Under the pieces are notes generated by a model. It did no database searches. It was not told where the DNA came from and saw only the letters and a program-made list of their open reading frames with translations. From Paracoccaceae bacterium (GTDB lineage: Bacteria; Pseudomonadota; Alphaproteobacteria; Rhodobacterales; Rhodobacteraceae), in NCBI GenBank assembly GCA_024742835.1, contig JANSXS010000008.1, positions 1-64,000 on the forward strand: 64,000 nucleotides of DNA. The letters are read 5' to 3'. Shown one piece after another: positions 57,121 through 64,000 of the stretch (within the stretch, counting starts at the first letter, position 1; every line of letters starts with the position of its first letter). The position numbers and the translations under genes are program-made.

Positions 57121-58604
57121 GTCAAGATCGCCTCTGCCGCATGCCTGCCGGAGAGGGTCGCCATTGGCACCCCCGCCCCCGGATGCACCCCGCCCCCGGC
57201 CAGAAACAGCCCCTTGATCGGGGTCGTGGCCTGCGGTCTCTGGAAGGCCGCCATCGTCCCGTGCGGGCTTTGCCCGTAAAGGGATCCGGTGCTCTCGGGA
57301 AACAGCCTGTCGAACCCCGAGGGTGTCGTCAGCGCGGTGGTCTCGGGTTCCGGGTCGAAGCGCAGGCCGAAACGGGCCAGCGTGCGGAAGGTGCGTGTCT
57401 GACATCTCGAAAACTCCTCTTGCGCGCGTAGGCCGTCAAGGGGCGGCGCGTTGGCGATGATCTCGAACCGCTCCAGCGGCGGCGGTGCCTCAGGCAGGCC
57501 GCGATCCATGGCGCAGATGTAAAGCGTGGGATCGACAACCCGGTCGCCCCGCGCCAACGCGTCGAATTCCGGTTTCGGATCGGCGCGGAAAAAGACGTTG
57601 TGATGGGCCAGATCCGGCCCATGGGCGCGGGCGGCAAAGGCCCAGACCTCTGCCGACAGGCTGCGCGCGGCGCGCGCCACGCCGGGGGCTGCGCGGGCAA
57701 CCCCGTCGCCCATCGCGCCGGTGGCCAGCGCGCGGGGATCACCGTTGAATACCACGTGTTGCGCGGGCAGGGCGGTGCCGTCACGCAAGGTGACACCCGT
57801 TACCCGGCCCGCGTCCGTGGTGATCCGGTCGACATGTGCTCCGTAGTGAAAGCTCGCGCCATGGGCACAGGCCAGATCCGCGATGGCCGCGGCCAGCCGG
57901 TGCATCCCGCCCCGCACGACCCAGACGCCCGCCGCTTCTGCCTGCCAGATCAGCGCCAGGAGCGCGGGCACCTGATAGGGCGACCCCCCGACATAGGTGG
58001 CGTAGCGTCCGAAAAGCTGAGCAAGGCGCGGATCGTCAAAGCTGCGCGTCAAAAGCTGCGCCAGCGTCGACAGCGGTGCCATGCGGCGCAAAAGCGTTGG
58101 ATTGGCGGCCACATGCCCGACAAGCCGGGGCAGGCTGGGGGCCGGTGCCTGCATCATCGGCGCGTCGAACCCGTCGAAAAGATCGCGCGCACGGGCGCTG
58201 AACTCTGTGAATTGCCGCGCGGATTTCAGCCCGGAAAAGGCGGTGATCGCGTCGTGATTGGCGGTTGCGTCGTCAAAAAGGTCAAGCTGGCTGCCATCCG
58301 GCCAGAAATGCCGGGCCAGCAGCGGTTGCCGTATCAGGTCAAGGTGATCGTCAAGCCGCGCGCCCAGATCGGTGAAAAGCTGATCGAAGACCGGCCGCAT
58401 GGTCAGCACGGTCGGGCCGGTATCCACCGGACCCGCCGCCGAAGGCAAGGTCCGCATCTTGCCGCCGGGGGCGGCTTGGCGTTCCAGAACGGTCACATCC
58501 ATGCCCGCGCGCGCCAGCCGGGCGGCGCAGGCAAGCCCGCCGATACCCGCCCCGACCACAAGGACGCGACGGGCGGTTTCCACTGGGGGCGCTTGCATCG
58601 TCAT
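57033..58604 (-). CDS. crtD: 1-hydroxycarotenoid 3,4-desaturase (methoxyneurosporene dehydrogenase) CrtD
   Basis: A 523-residue flavoenzyme of the CrtI family that adds the 3,4 double bond in spheroidene synthesis. The FAD motif is VVGAGIGGLACAARLARAGM near residue 16, and the C-terminal family motif is LFLAGGGVHPGAGVPMATLS near 460. The last 29 residues after AAEAIL are Ser/Thr/Pro-rich and overlap the 5' part of crtC. I use the ATG at 58604; one at 58598 is equally possible. It is divergent from crtE. Confidence 0.92.
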   Translation of the reverse strand: MTMQAPPVETARRVLVVGAGIGGLACAARLARAGMDVTVLERQAAPGGKMRTLPSAAGPVDTGPTVLTMRPVFDQLFTDLGARLDDHLDLIRQPLLARHFWPDGSQLDLFDDATANHDAITAFSGLKSARQFTEFSARARDLFDGFDAPMMQAPAPSLPRLVGHVAANPTLLRRMAPLSTLAQLLTRSFDDPRLAQLFGRYATYVGGSPYQVPALLALIWQAEAAGVWVVRGGMHRLAAAIADLACAHGASFHYGAHVDRITTDAGRVTGVTLRDGTALPAQHVVFNGDPRALATGAMGDGVARAAPGVARAARSLSAEVWAFAARAHGPDLAHHNVFFRADPKPEFDALARGDRVVDPTLYICAMDRGLPEAPPPLERFEIIANAPPLDGLRAQEEFSRCQTRTFRTLARFGLRFDPEPETTALTTPSGFDRLFPESTGSLYGQSPHGTMAAFQRPQATTPIKGLFLAGGGVHPGAGVPMATLSGRHAAEAILTGRTSTLRFRPTAMRGGISTGSPPPAGAP

Positions 58605-58633
58605 GTTGCGATTGTTGACTCGATGCCTCAAAG

Positions 58634-58651
58634 TGTCCAGTATGATTTACA
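58634..58651. promoter_or_regulatory. PpsR/CrtJ palindrome, crtD side
   Basis: TGT-N12-ACA (TGT at 58634-58636, ACA at 58649-58651) in the crtD/crtE divergent region, 30 bases upstream of the crtD start codon. Confidence 0.8.
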
Positions 58652-58658
58652 CATTGAC

Positions 58659-58676
58659 TGTACTATTCAGATGACA
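58659..58676. promoter_or_regulatory. PpsR/CrtJ palindrome, crtE side
   Basis: TGT-N12-ACA (TGT at 58659-58661, ACA at 58674-58676), only 7 bases from its partner. The pair allows cooperative binding of two repressor units and control of both divergent operons. Confidence 0.8.
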
Positions 58677-58697
58677 CCTTCCTCCAAGGAGCTGCAA

Positions 58698-59567
58698 ATG
58701 CCCCATTCCCGCAGGATCGACGCCGCCGTCATGGGCGCTTTGAACGCAGCGCAAGGCGGTGCCGCGCCCAAAAAACTGGCAGATGCGCTAAGCTATGCCT
58801 GCCTGCCGGGGGGCGCGCGGATTCGGCCCACGATTCTTCTGGCGGTGGCGGCGGCCTGTGGCGATGACCGGCCCGCGCTGTCGGATGCGGCTGCCGCGGC
58901 GCTGGAGCTGATCCATTGCGCCAGCCTTGTGCATGACGACCTGCCCTGTTTCGACGATGCCGATACGCGGCGCGGCAAACCGTCCGTGCATCGCGCCTAT
59001 TCCGAACCGCTGGCGGTGCTGGCGGGCGACAGCCTGATCATCATGGCGTTCGAGGTTCTGGGCCGCGCCGCCGCTGAGGATGAGGCGCGCGCGGCGCAGC
59101 TGGTGCTGTCGCTGGCGCGGCGCACCGGGATGCCGTTCGGTATTTGCGCCGGGCAGGGCTGGGAAAGCGAGGCCGAGATCGACCTTGCCGCGTATCACCG
59201 CTCCAAGACCGGCGCGCTGTTCATTGCGGCGACCGAGATGGGGGCCATCGCGGCGGGCCATGAGGCCGAACCGTGGCGCGATCTTGGCGCGCTCATTGGC
59301 GAGGCATTCCAGGTGGCCGATGATCTGCGCGACGCGGTGCTGGATGCCGACACGTTGGGCAAACCGGTGGGGCAGGACGATCTGCATGGTCGGCCCAATG
59401 CGGTGGCGGCTTACGGTGTCGACGGTGCCGTGGCGCGGCTCCGGGATATTCTGGCTGGCGCGATTGCCTCGATCCCGTCCTGTCCGGGCGAGGCGGCGCT
59501 GGCCGAGATGGTGCAGATGCAGGCCAAGGCAATCATGCCCAAGATACCCGCGCGTTACCGGGTCTGA
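58698..59567 (+). CDS. crtE: Geranylgeranyl diphosphate synthase CrtE
   Basis: A 289-residue prenyltransferase that makes geranylgeranyl diphosphate for carotenoids and the bacteriochlorophyll tail. The first aspartate-rich motif is [14 protein letters not shown] at residues 80-93 and the second is [12 protein letters not shown] near 210. AAGGAG precedes the ATG at 58698 by seven bases; an ATG at 58671 overlaps the PpsR site and is less likely. It is the first gene of the crtE-crtF-bchC-bchX-bchY run. Confidence 0.95.
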   Translation: MPHSRRIDAAVMGALNAAQGGAAPKKLADALSYACLPGGARIRPTILLAVAAACGDDRPALSDAAAAALELIHCASLVHDDLPCFDDADTRRGKPSVHRAYSEPLAVLAGDSLIIMAFEVLGRAAAEDEARAAQLVLSLARRTGMPFGICAGQGWESEAEIDLAAYHRSKTGALFIAATEMGAIAAGHEAEPWRDLGALIGEAFQVADDLRDAVLDADTLGKPVGQDDLHGRPNAVAAYGVDGAVARLRDILAGAIASIPSCPGEAALAEMVQMQAKAIMPKIPARYRV

Positions 59568-59571
59568 GCGG

Positions 59572-60711
59572 ATGGCCATGCGCGATACCGGGATGCAGCG
59601 GCGGGGATTCCGCCTGTCGGATTGGTTCGCGCGGCTGATCGCCCGGCCCGATGTTCAGAACATGGCCAGCGCGCTGCCCTTTGGGCGCGGCATGGCGCGG
59701 CGCGATGGCGCGGAAATTTTTGAGATATTGCAGGGCTTTGTCGCCAGTCAGGTTCTGGGGGCGCTGATCGAAAGCGGGATTCTGCGCGATCTGCTGGACG
59801 GCGCGCAAGGGGCCGAGGCACTGGGCTTTGCCCATGGCGTGCCCGCCGATCGCATGGAGCAGCTTTTGCGCGGCGGTGCCGCGCTTGGCCTGCTCAGGCG
59901 GGGCCGTGACGGGCGCTACGGTCTGGCGCGCAAGGGCGCTGCGATTCTGGGCGTGCCAGGGCTGGAGGGCATGATTGCGCATAATCGCGAGTTCTATGCC
60001 GACATGTCCGATCCCATGGCGCTTTTGCGCGGGGATGGGGATACAAGGCTGCAACATTTCTGGCCTTATGTCTTTGGCGCGGGCGGGAACATCGACCCGG
60101 CCGTGGCCGAGAAATACTCGACGCTGATGGCCGAAAGCCAGGTTCTGGTGGCGCGTGACACGCTGGCGATGTTGCCCATCAAGGGCGCTGTCACGGTGAT
60201 GGATGTCGGTGGTGGCTCTGGCGTGTTCCTGTCCGAGGTTCTGCGACGCAACACACGCGCGCGCGCCGTACTCTTCGATCTGCCGCAGGTTATGCCCTCT
60301 GCCGAGACGCGGGTAAGGGATCTGGGGCTTGCTGAACGGGTGACGTTGCAAGGTGGCAGCTTTCGCGAGGATGCGCTGCCACGGGGGGCCGATGTGATCA
60401 GTCTGATCCGGGTTCTTTACGATCATGACGACGAGACCGTGACGGCCCTGCTGCGCGCCGTCTACGAGGCGCTGCCGCCCGGTGGTCGCCTGATCGTGTC
60501 CGAGCCGATGGCGGGTGGCGCCCGGTCCGAACGCGCGGGTGACCTGTATTTCGCCTTTTATACCATGGCGATGGGCACCGGACGCGCCCGCTCGCCAGAG
60601 CGAATCGCCCAGATGTGCCAAGACGCGGGATTTCAGGAAATGCGCATCCCACGTGCGCCACGCCCCTACATCACCAGCGCCCTGAACTGCGTGCGTCCGC
60701 GCGAGTCGTGA
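59572..60711 (+). CDS. crtF: Demethylspheroidene/hydroxyneurosporene O-methyltransferase CrtF
   Basis: A 379-residue SAM-dependent methyltransferase that forms the 1-methoxy group of spheroidene. It has an N-terminal dimerisation domain and the SAM motif [18 protein letters not shown] near residue 204, with [15 protein letters not shown] near 277. The ATG at 59572 is four bases after the crtE stop; a second ATG at 59578 is possible. Its stop is followed directly by the bchC promoter region. Confidence 0.93.
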   Translation: MAMRDTGMQRRGFRLSDWFARLIARPDVQNMASALPFGRGMARRDGAEIFEILQGFVASQVLGALIESGILRDLLDGAQGAEALGFAHGVPADRMEQLLRGGAALGLLRRGRDGRYGLARKGAAILGVPGLEGMIAHNREFYADMSDPMALLRGDGDTRLQHFWPYVFGAGGNIDPAVAEKYSTLMAESQVLVARDTLAMLPIKGAVTVMDVGGGSGVFLSEVLRRNTRARAVLFDLPQVMPSAETRVRDLGLAERVTLQGGSFREDALPRGADVISLIRVLYDHDDETVTALLRAVYEALPPGGRLIVSEPMAGGARSERAGDLYFAFYTMAMGTGRARSPERIAQMCQDAGFQEMRIPRAPRPYITSALNCVRPRES

Positions 60712-60715
60712 TTGA

Positions 60716-60759
60716 TGTCAAGAAAACTTTGCAGACAAAACTGTAAAGAAAACTTGACA
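60716..60759 (+). promoter_or_regulatory. bchC promoter with paired PpsR/CrtJ sites
   Basis: A perfect TGT-N12-ACA lies at 60742-60759 and an imperfect TGT-N12-GCA at 60716-60733, exactly 8 bases apart. The outer arms form the inverted repeat TGTCAAG/CTTGACA. The perfect site ends in TTGACA (60754-60759), a consensus -35; TACACT at 60776-60781 is the matching -10 with a 16-base spacer. This is the arrangement known for the bchC promoter of Rhodobacter capsulatus. Confidence 0.8.
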
Positions 60760-60846
60760 CTCGGGCCGCTGAGAATACACTGAGAGACAACAGGCCCGAT
60801 GTGCCGGGGAGGCGCATCACATGACGGGCAGAAGGGGAGAGTTGCC

Positions 60847-61788
60847 TTGGACACACATGCTGTCTTTCTCAATGGACCGAAGGATCTGCATCTCGACCAG
60901 CTGCCTCTCAAGGCGCCGGGCGAGGGGGATCTGGTTGTTGAGATCGCGCATTCCGGCATCTCTACTGGCACCGAAAAGCTGTTCTGGACCGGGGACATGC
61001 CCCCGTTCCCCGGCTCGGGCTATCCGCTGGTTCCCGGCTACGAGGCCGCGGGCGAGGTGGTCGAGGCAGCCCCCGGCTCGGGCTTCAAGCCCGGCGATCA
61101 TGTCTTTGTGCCAGGTGCCAATTGTTTTGACGGGGCGTTCGGTCTTTTCGGGGGCGCGGCCAGCCGTCTGGTAACGGCCGCCGATCGTGTGACACGAATC
61201 GATTCGGCCTCTGGCCCCGAAGGCGCGCTTTTGGCGCTGGCCGCAACCGCGCGGCACGCAATGGCAGGGCTGAACAAGCATGTGCCCGACCTGATCGTGG
61301 GCCACGGCGTTCTGGGCCGGCTTCTGGCGCGGCTGACCATCGCGGCGGGCGCGCCTGCCCCGACCGTATGGGAAACAGATCCCGCGCGGCAGGGTGGTGC
61401 CGACGGCTACGAGGTGTTGACACCTCAGGACGATCCGCGCCGCGACTATGGTGCAATCTACGATGCGTCGGGCAATGCCGCGATCCTGGATGACCTGATC
61501 GGGCGGCTGACCAAGGGCGGCGAGATCGTTCTGGCGGGCTTCTATCCGCAGGGGCTGAGCTTTGCCTTTCCGCCAGCCTTCATGCGCGAGGCGCGCCTGC
61601 GCGTCGCGGCGGAATGGACGCGCGAGGATCTGAAGGTGGTGGGTCGACTCATCGAGAGCGGCGCACTCAGCATGGGCGGGTTGATCACGCATCAGCGCCC
61701 CGCGAGTGAGGCGGAGGCGGCCTATCGGACCGCGTTCGAAAGCCCGGACTGCCTCAAAATGATACTGAACTGGAAGGACGCGGCGTGA
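60847..61788 (+). CDS. bchC: Bacteriochlorophyllide 3-hydroxyethyl dehydrogenase BchC
   Basis: A 313-residue zinc-independent medium-chain dehydrogenase-like enzyme that oxidises the 3-hydroxyethyl group to acetyl late in bacteriochlorophyll a synthesis. It begins [19 protein letters not shown] and has [20 protein letters not shown] near residue 64. The likely start is the TTG at 60847, with AAGGGGAG upstream; an ATG at 60799 has no ribosome binding site. It overlaps bchX by four bases (GTGA). Confidence 0.93.
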   Translation: MDTHAVFLNGPKDLHLDQLPLKAPGEGDLVVEIAHSGISTGTEKLFWTGDMPPFPGSGYPLVPGYEAAGEVVEAAPGSGFKPGDHVFVPGANCFDGAFGLFGGAASRLVTAADRVTRIDSASGPEGALLALAATARHAMAGLNKHVPDLIVGHGVLGRLLARLTIAAGAPAPTVWETDPARQGGADGYEVLTPQDDPRRDYGAIYDASGNAAILDDLIGRLTKGGEIVLAGFYPQGLSFAFPPAFMREARLRVAAEWTREDLKVVGRLIESGALSMGGLITHQRPASEAEAAYRTAFESPDCLKMILNWKDAA

Positions 61789-62786
61789 AAGACGATGTAC
61801 CCAACCTAAAGGATTTCAACCAGCGTTTGCGCGAAGAGGCGAACGAGGATCTGGCGGATATCGTGACGGAAGAGCCGACCAGCAAGACACAGATCATCGC
61901 GATCTATGGCAAGGGCGGCATTGGCAAAAGTTTCACGCTGGCCAATCTCAGCCACATGATGGCCGAGCAGGGCAAGCGCGTGCTGCTGATCGGCTGCGAT
62001 CCGAAATCCGACACGACCAGCCTGCTTTTCGGCGGCAAGGCCTGTCCCACAATCATCGAAACCTCGACCAAGAAGAACCTCGCCGGTGAGCAGGTTGCCA
62101 TCGGCGACGTGTGTTTCAAGCGCGGCGGCGTCTTCGCGATGGAGCTTGGCGGGCCCGAAGTGGGCCGGGGCTGTGGTGGGCGCGGCATCATTCATGGATT
62201 TGAGCTGCTTGAGAAGCTGGGCTTTCATGACTGGTACTTTGACTACGTGCTGCTCGATTTCCTCGGCGACGTGGTGTGCGGCGGCTTTGGCCTGCCCATC
62301 GCGCGGGACATGGCGCAGAAGGTGATCCTTGTGGCGTCCAACGATCTGCAATCGCTTTACGTGGCCAACAACGTGTGTTCGGCGGTGGAATATTTCCGCA
62401 AGCTGGGCGGCAATGTGGGCGTCGCGGGCCTTGTGATCAACAAGGACGACCATTCAGGCGAGGCGCAGGCCTTTGCCAAGGCGGTCGACATCCCCGTGCT
62501 GGCCGCGATCCCGCAGGATGACGACCTGCGCAAGAAGTCCGCGAATTACCAGATCGTCGGCACCGATCAAAGCCAATGGGGCAGCCTGTTTGCCGGGCTT
62601 GCCGAAGCCGTGTCGCTGGCACCACCCGTGCGGCCCAACCCGCTGGATCAGGACGGTCTGCTGGGGCTTTTCGACGCCTCGGAAACGGGCGGCGGCATCA
62701 CGCTGGAGCCTGCAACCGACGAGGACATGCGCGGCAAGTATGCCAAGCCGCAAGAGAGCCTGGAGGTGGTCTATGACGACGTGTGA
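61785..62786 (+). CDS. bchX: Chlorophyllide a reductase iron protein, subunit X
   Basis: A 333-residue nitrogenase-iron-protein homologue that passes electrons, with ATP hydrolysis, to BchY/BchZ for reduction of chlorophyllide a ring B. Walker A is GKGGIGKS at residues 42-49. The cysteines that would hold the shared 4Fe-4S cluster are in GRGCGGRG and DVVCGGFG. The start is the GTG at 61785 overlapping bchC. A small frame begins inside its last codons. Confidence 0.97.
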   Translation: MKDDVPNLKDFNQRLREEANEDLADIVTEEPTSKTQIIAIYGKGGIGKSFTLANLSHMMAEQGKRVLLIGCDPKSDTTSLLFGGKACPTIIETSTKKNLAGEQVAIGDVCFKRGGVFAMELGGPEVGRGCGGRGIIHGFELLEKLGFHDWYFDYVLLDFLGDVVCGGFGLPIARDMAQKVILVASNDLQSLYVANNVCSAVEYFRKLGGNVGVAGLVINKDDHSGEAQAFAKAVDIPVLAAIPQDDDLRKKSANYQIVGTDQSQWGSLFAGLAEAVSLAPPVRPNPLDQDGLLGLFDASETGGGITLEPATDEDMRGKYAKPQESLEVVYDDV

Positions 62787-62916
62787 ACCGCAAGCCCGGA
62801 CAAGCCCGGCCGACTCGCGCGCCATGCCGGTACAAGCCCGGCCCGAGCAGATCGAACGGCTTATGACCGACATCCGTACCGGAGTGGCGAGCGACCGCCC
62901 GAAGGGAGACGCATGA
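62773..62916 (+). CDS. Possible small protein between bchX and bchY
   Basis: A 47-residue frame starting at the ATG at 62773, inside the last codons of bchX in another frame, with GGAGGT five bases upstream. Its stop overlaps the bchY ATG as ATGA. The product is hydrophilic ([15 protein letters not shown]..., with QIERLMTDIRTGVASD near the end, possibly one short helix). I see no homology. It may be a real small protein or serve as a translated leader that couples bchY to bchX. Confidence 0.45.
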   Translation: MTTCEPQARTSPADSRAMPVQARPEQIERLMTDIRTGVASDRPKGDA

Positions 62917-64000
62917 CTGACGAAGTCACATACGACACCGCTGGCGAGGTCGAGGTGATCAAGGGCAAGGCCGAGGAGGCCGCGCCCGAGCTGACCGGGG
63001 ATCCCGGGCTTGGCTGTCATTCCGGCCACGATATGGAAAAAGCCGCGCGCATGGCCGGGCAGAGCGATCTGCTTGACCAATATGCAAAGGACTATCCGCA
63101 AGGCCCGCATGACAAGCCGCAAAGCATGTGCCCCGCGTTCGGGTCGCTGCGCGTCGGCCTGCGGATGAAGCGGGTGGCGACGGTGCTGTCTGGCTCGGCC
63201 TGCTGTGTCTATGGGCTGACCTTTGTCAGCCATTTCTACGGCGCGCGCCGGTCGGTGGGCTATGTACCGTTCAATTCCGAATCGCTCGTCACCGGCAAGC
63301 TGTTCGAGGATATCCGCGACGCGGTGCACGAACTGGCCGATCCGGACCGCTTTGACGCGGTGGTCGTGACCAACCTTTGCGTGCCCACCGCCAGTGGCGT
63401 GCCGCTGCGGCTGTTGCCGGAAGAGATCAATGGCGTGCGGATCGTGGGGATCGACGTGCCGGGTTTCGGCATTCCGACCCATGCCGAGGCCAAGGATGTA
63501 CTGGCCGGTGCGATGCTGAATTATGCCCGCCGCGAAGCGCAGGCCGGGCCCGTCGCCGCCCCTGACGGGGGCGTCTCCGACAGGCCGACTGTCACGCTTT
63601 TGGGCGAGATGTTCCCCGCCGACCCGATGATGATCGGCCAGATGCTGGCCCCGATGGGCCTGGCCGCCGGACCCGTGGTTCCCTGCCGCGAGTGGCGAGA
63701 GCTTTATGCCGCGCTTGATTGCGGCGCGGTCGCGGCGATCCATCCCTTCTACACCGCCGCCGTGCGCGAATTCCAGGCCGCTGGCCGCCCTGTTCTGGGC
63801 TCGGCTCCCGTGGGCCGCGAGGGCACCGCCGATTGGCTGGCCGCGATTGGCGACAGTTTCGGCGTGGCCGCAGATAAGGTTGCCGCGGCACAAAACGCCT
63901 TTATCCCCGCCATCGACGCCGCGTTGAACGCAGCACCCATCAAGGGCACGATCACGCTGTCGGGCTATGAGGGCAGCGAATTGCTGGTCGCGCGCCTGTT
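62913..64000 (+). CDS. bchY: Chlorophyllide a reductase subunit Y (partial, cut by window end)
   Basis: The first 362 codons of a nitrogenase-MoFe-like subunit that, with BchZ, reduces ring B of chlorophyllide a. The cluster-binding cysteines are in GLGCHSGHDM, SMCPAFGSLR and SGSACCVYGLTF. The ATG at 62913 follows AAGGGAGAC. The frame is still open at the window edge, and bchZ would be expected next. Confidence 0.95.
   Translation, partial: MTDEVTYDTAGEVEVIKGKAEEAAPELTGDPGLGCHSGHDMEKAARMAGQSDLLDQYAKDYPQGPHDKPQSMCPAFGSLRVGLRMKRVATVLSGSACCVYGLTFVSHFYGARRSVGYVPFNSESLVTGKLFEDIRDAVHELADPDRFDAVVVTNLCVPTASGVPLRLLPEEINGVRIVGIDVPGFGIPTHAEAKDVLAGAMLNYARREAQAGPVAAPDGGVSDRPTVTLLGEMFPADPMMIGQMLAPMGLAAGPVVPCREWRELYAALDCGAVAAIHPFYTAAVREFQAAGRPVLGSAPVGREGTADWLAAIGDSFGVAADKVAAAQNAFIPAIDAALNAAPIKGTITLSGYEGSELLVARL

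Noticed and set aside
57600-58697. Long in-frame extension upstream of crtE
   Set aside because: It is antisense to crtD. The ribosome binding site and homology place the start at 58698.

Overview
The window looks like a chromosome segment of an aerobic anoxygenic phototroph of the Roseobacter/Rhodobacter group (Alphaproteobacteria, Rhodobacterales). The base composition is GC-rich. The last 15 kb carries most of a photosynthesis gene cluster in the order bchO-bchD-bchI-crtA / crtI-crtB-tspO / crtC-crtD / crtE-crtF-bchC-bchX-bchY, which is the layout known from Rhodobacter and phototrophic roseobacters. crtA, crtC and crtD point to spheroidene/spheroidenone carotenoids, and bchX/bchY to bacteriochlorophyll a.

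Layout. 1-4280: the end of formate-tetrahydrofolate ligase, a tandem universal stress protein, and a tripartite tricarboxylate (TctC-TctB-TctA) uptake operon. 4330-4870: a decayed IS110-type transposase. 4976-11035: glutamate dehydrogenase, a small exported protein, dnaG and rpoD (housekeeping). 11121-13814: a CcdA/CcdB-like toxin-antitoxin pair, dodecin, a methyltransferase and a short-chain dehydrogenase. 14071-21032: nrdR-ribD and ribE, separated by three opposite-strand capsule genes (kpsC, a Wza-like exporter, kpsS). 21042-23271: a PAP2 phosphatase and a Tat-exported metallo-hydrolase. 23278-30723: a leftward catabolic locus of LysR regulator, aldehyde dehydrogenase, M19 dipeptidase, BCCT transporter, an unrecognised 563-residue protein and a DUF3726-like protein. 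30963-35351: glycerol use (glpK, glpD, divergent glpR). 35369-39257: a molybdenum hydroxylase (three subunits) with a MoaD/ThiS-like protein. 39346-44448: a LysR regulator divergent from a Rieske oxygenase, a GcvT-family protein and an EamA transporter, then a metallo-hydrolase. 44618-48773: a glycine-betaine-type ABC transporter with a double-length permease. 48770-64000: the photosynthesis cluster, cut by the window end inside bchY.

How the parts may work together (inference). The central accessory region is rich in uptake and breakdown functions for methylated quaternary amines and related osmolytes: BCCT and ProX/V/W-type importers, a Glu-bridged Rieske oxygenase of the carnitine/glycine-betaine type, a folate-dependent methyl-group acceptor, an aldehyde dehydrogenase and an M19 dipeptidase. 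The substrate cannot be read from sequence alone. In the photosynthesis cluster, the three control regions (crtA/crtI, crtD/crtE, bchC) each carry one or two TGT-N12-ACA palindromes typical of PpsR/CrtJ, so pigment genes are probably repressed by oxygen and light. Two gene-structure oddities there deserve attention: crtC has no canonical start codon where its conserved N-terminus begins, and a small frame is coupled to both bchX and bchY. No tRNA, rRNA or CRISPR array was seen.
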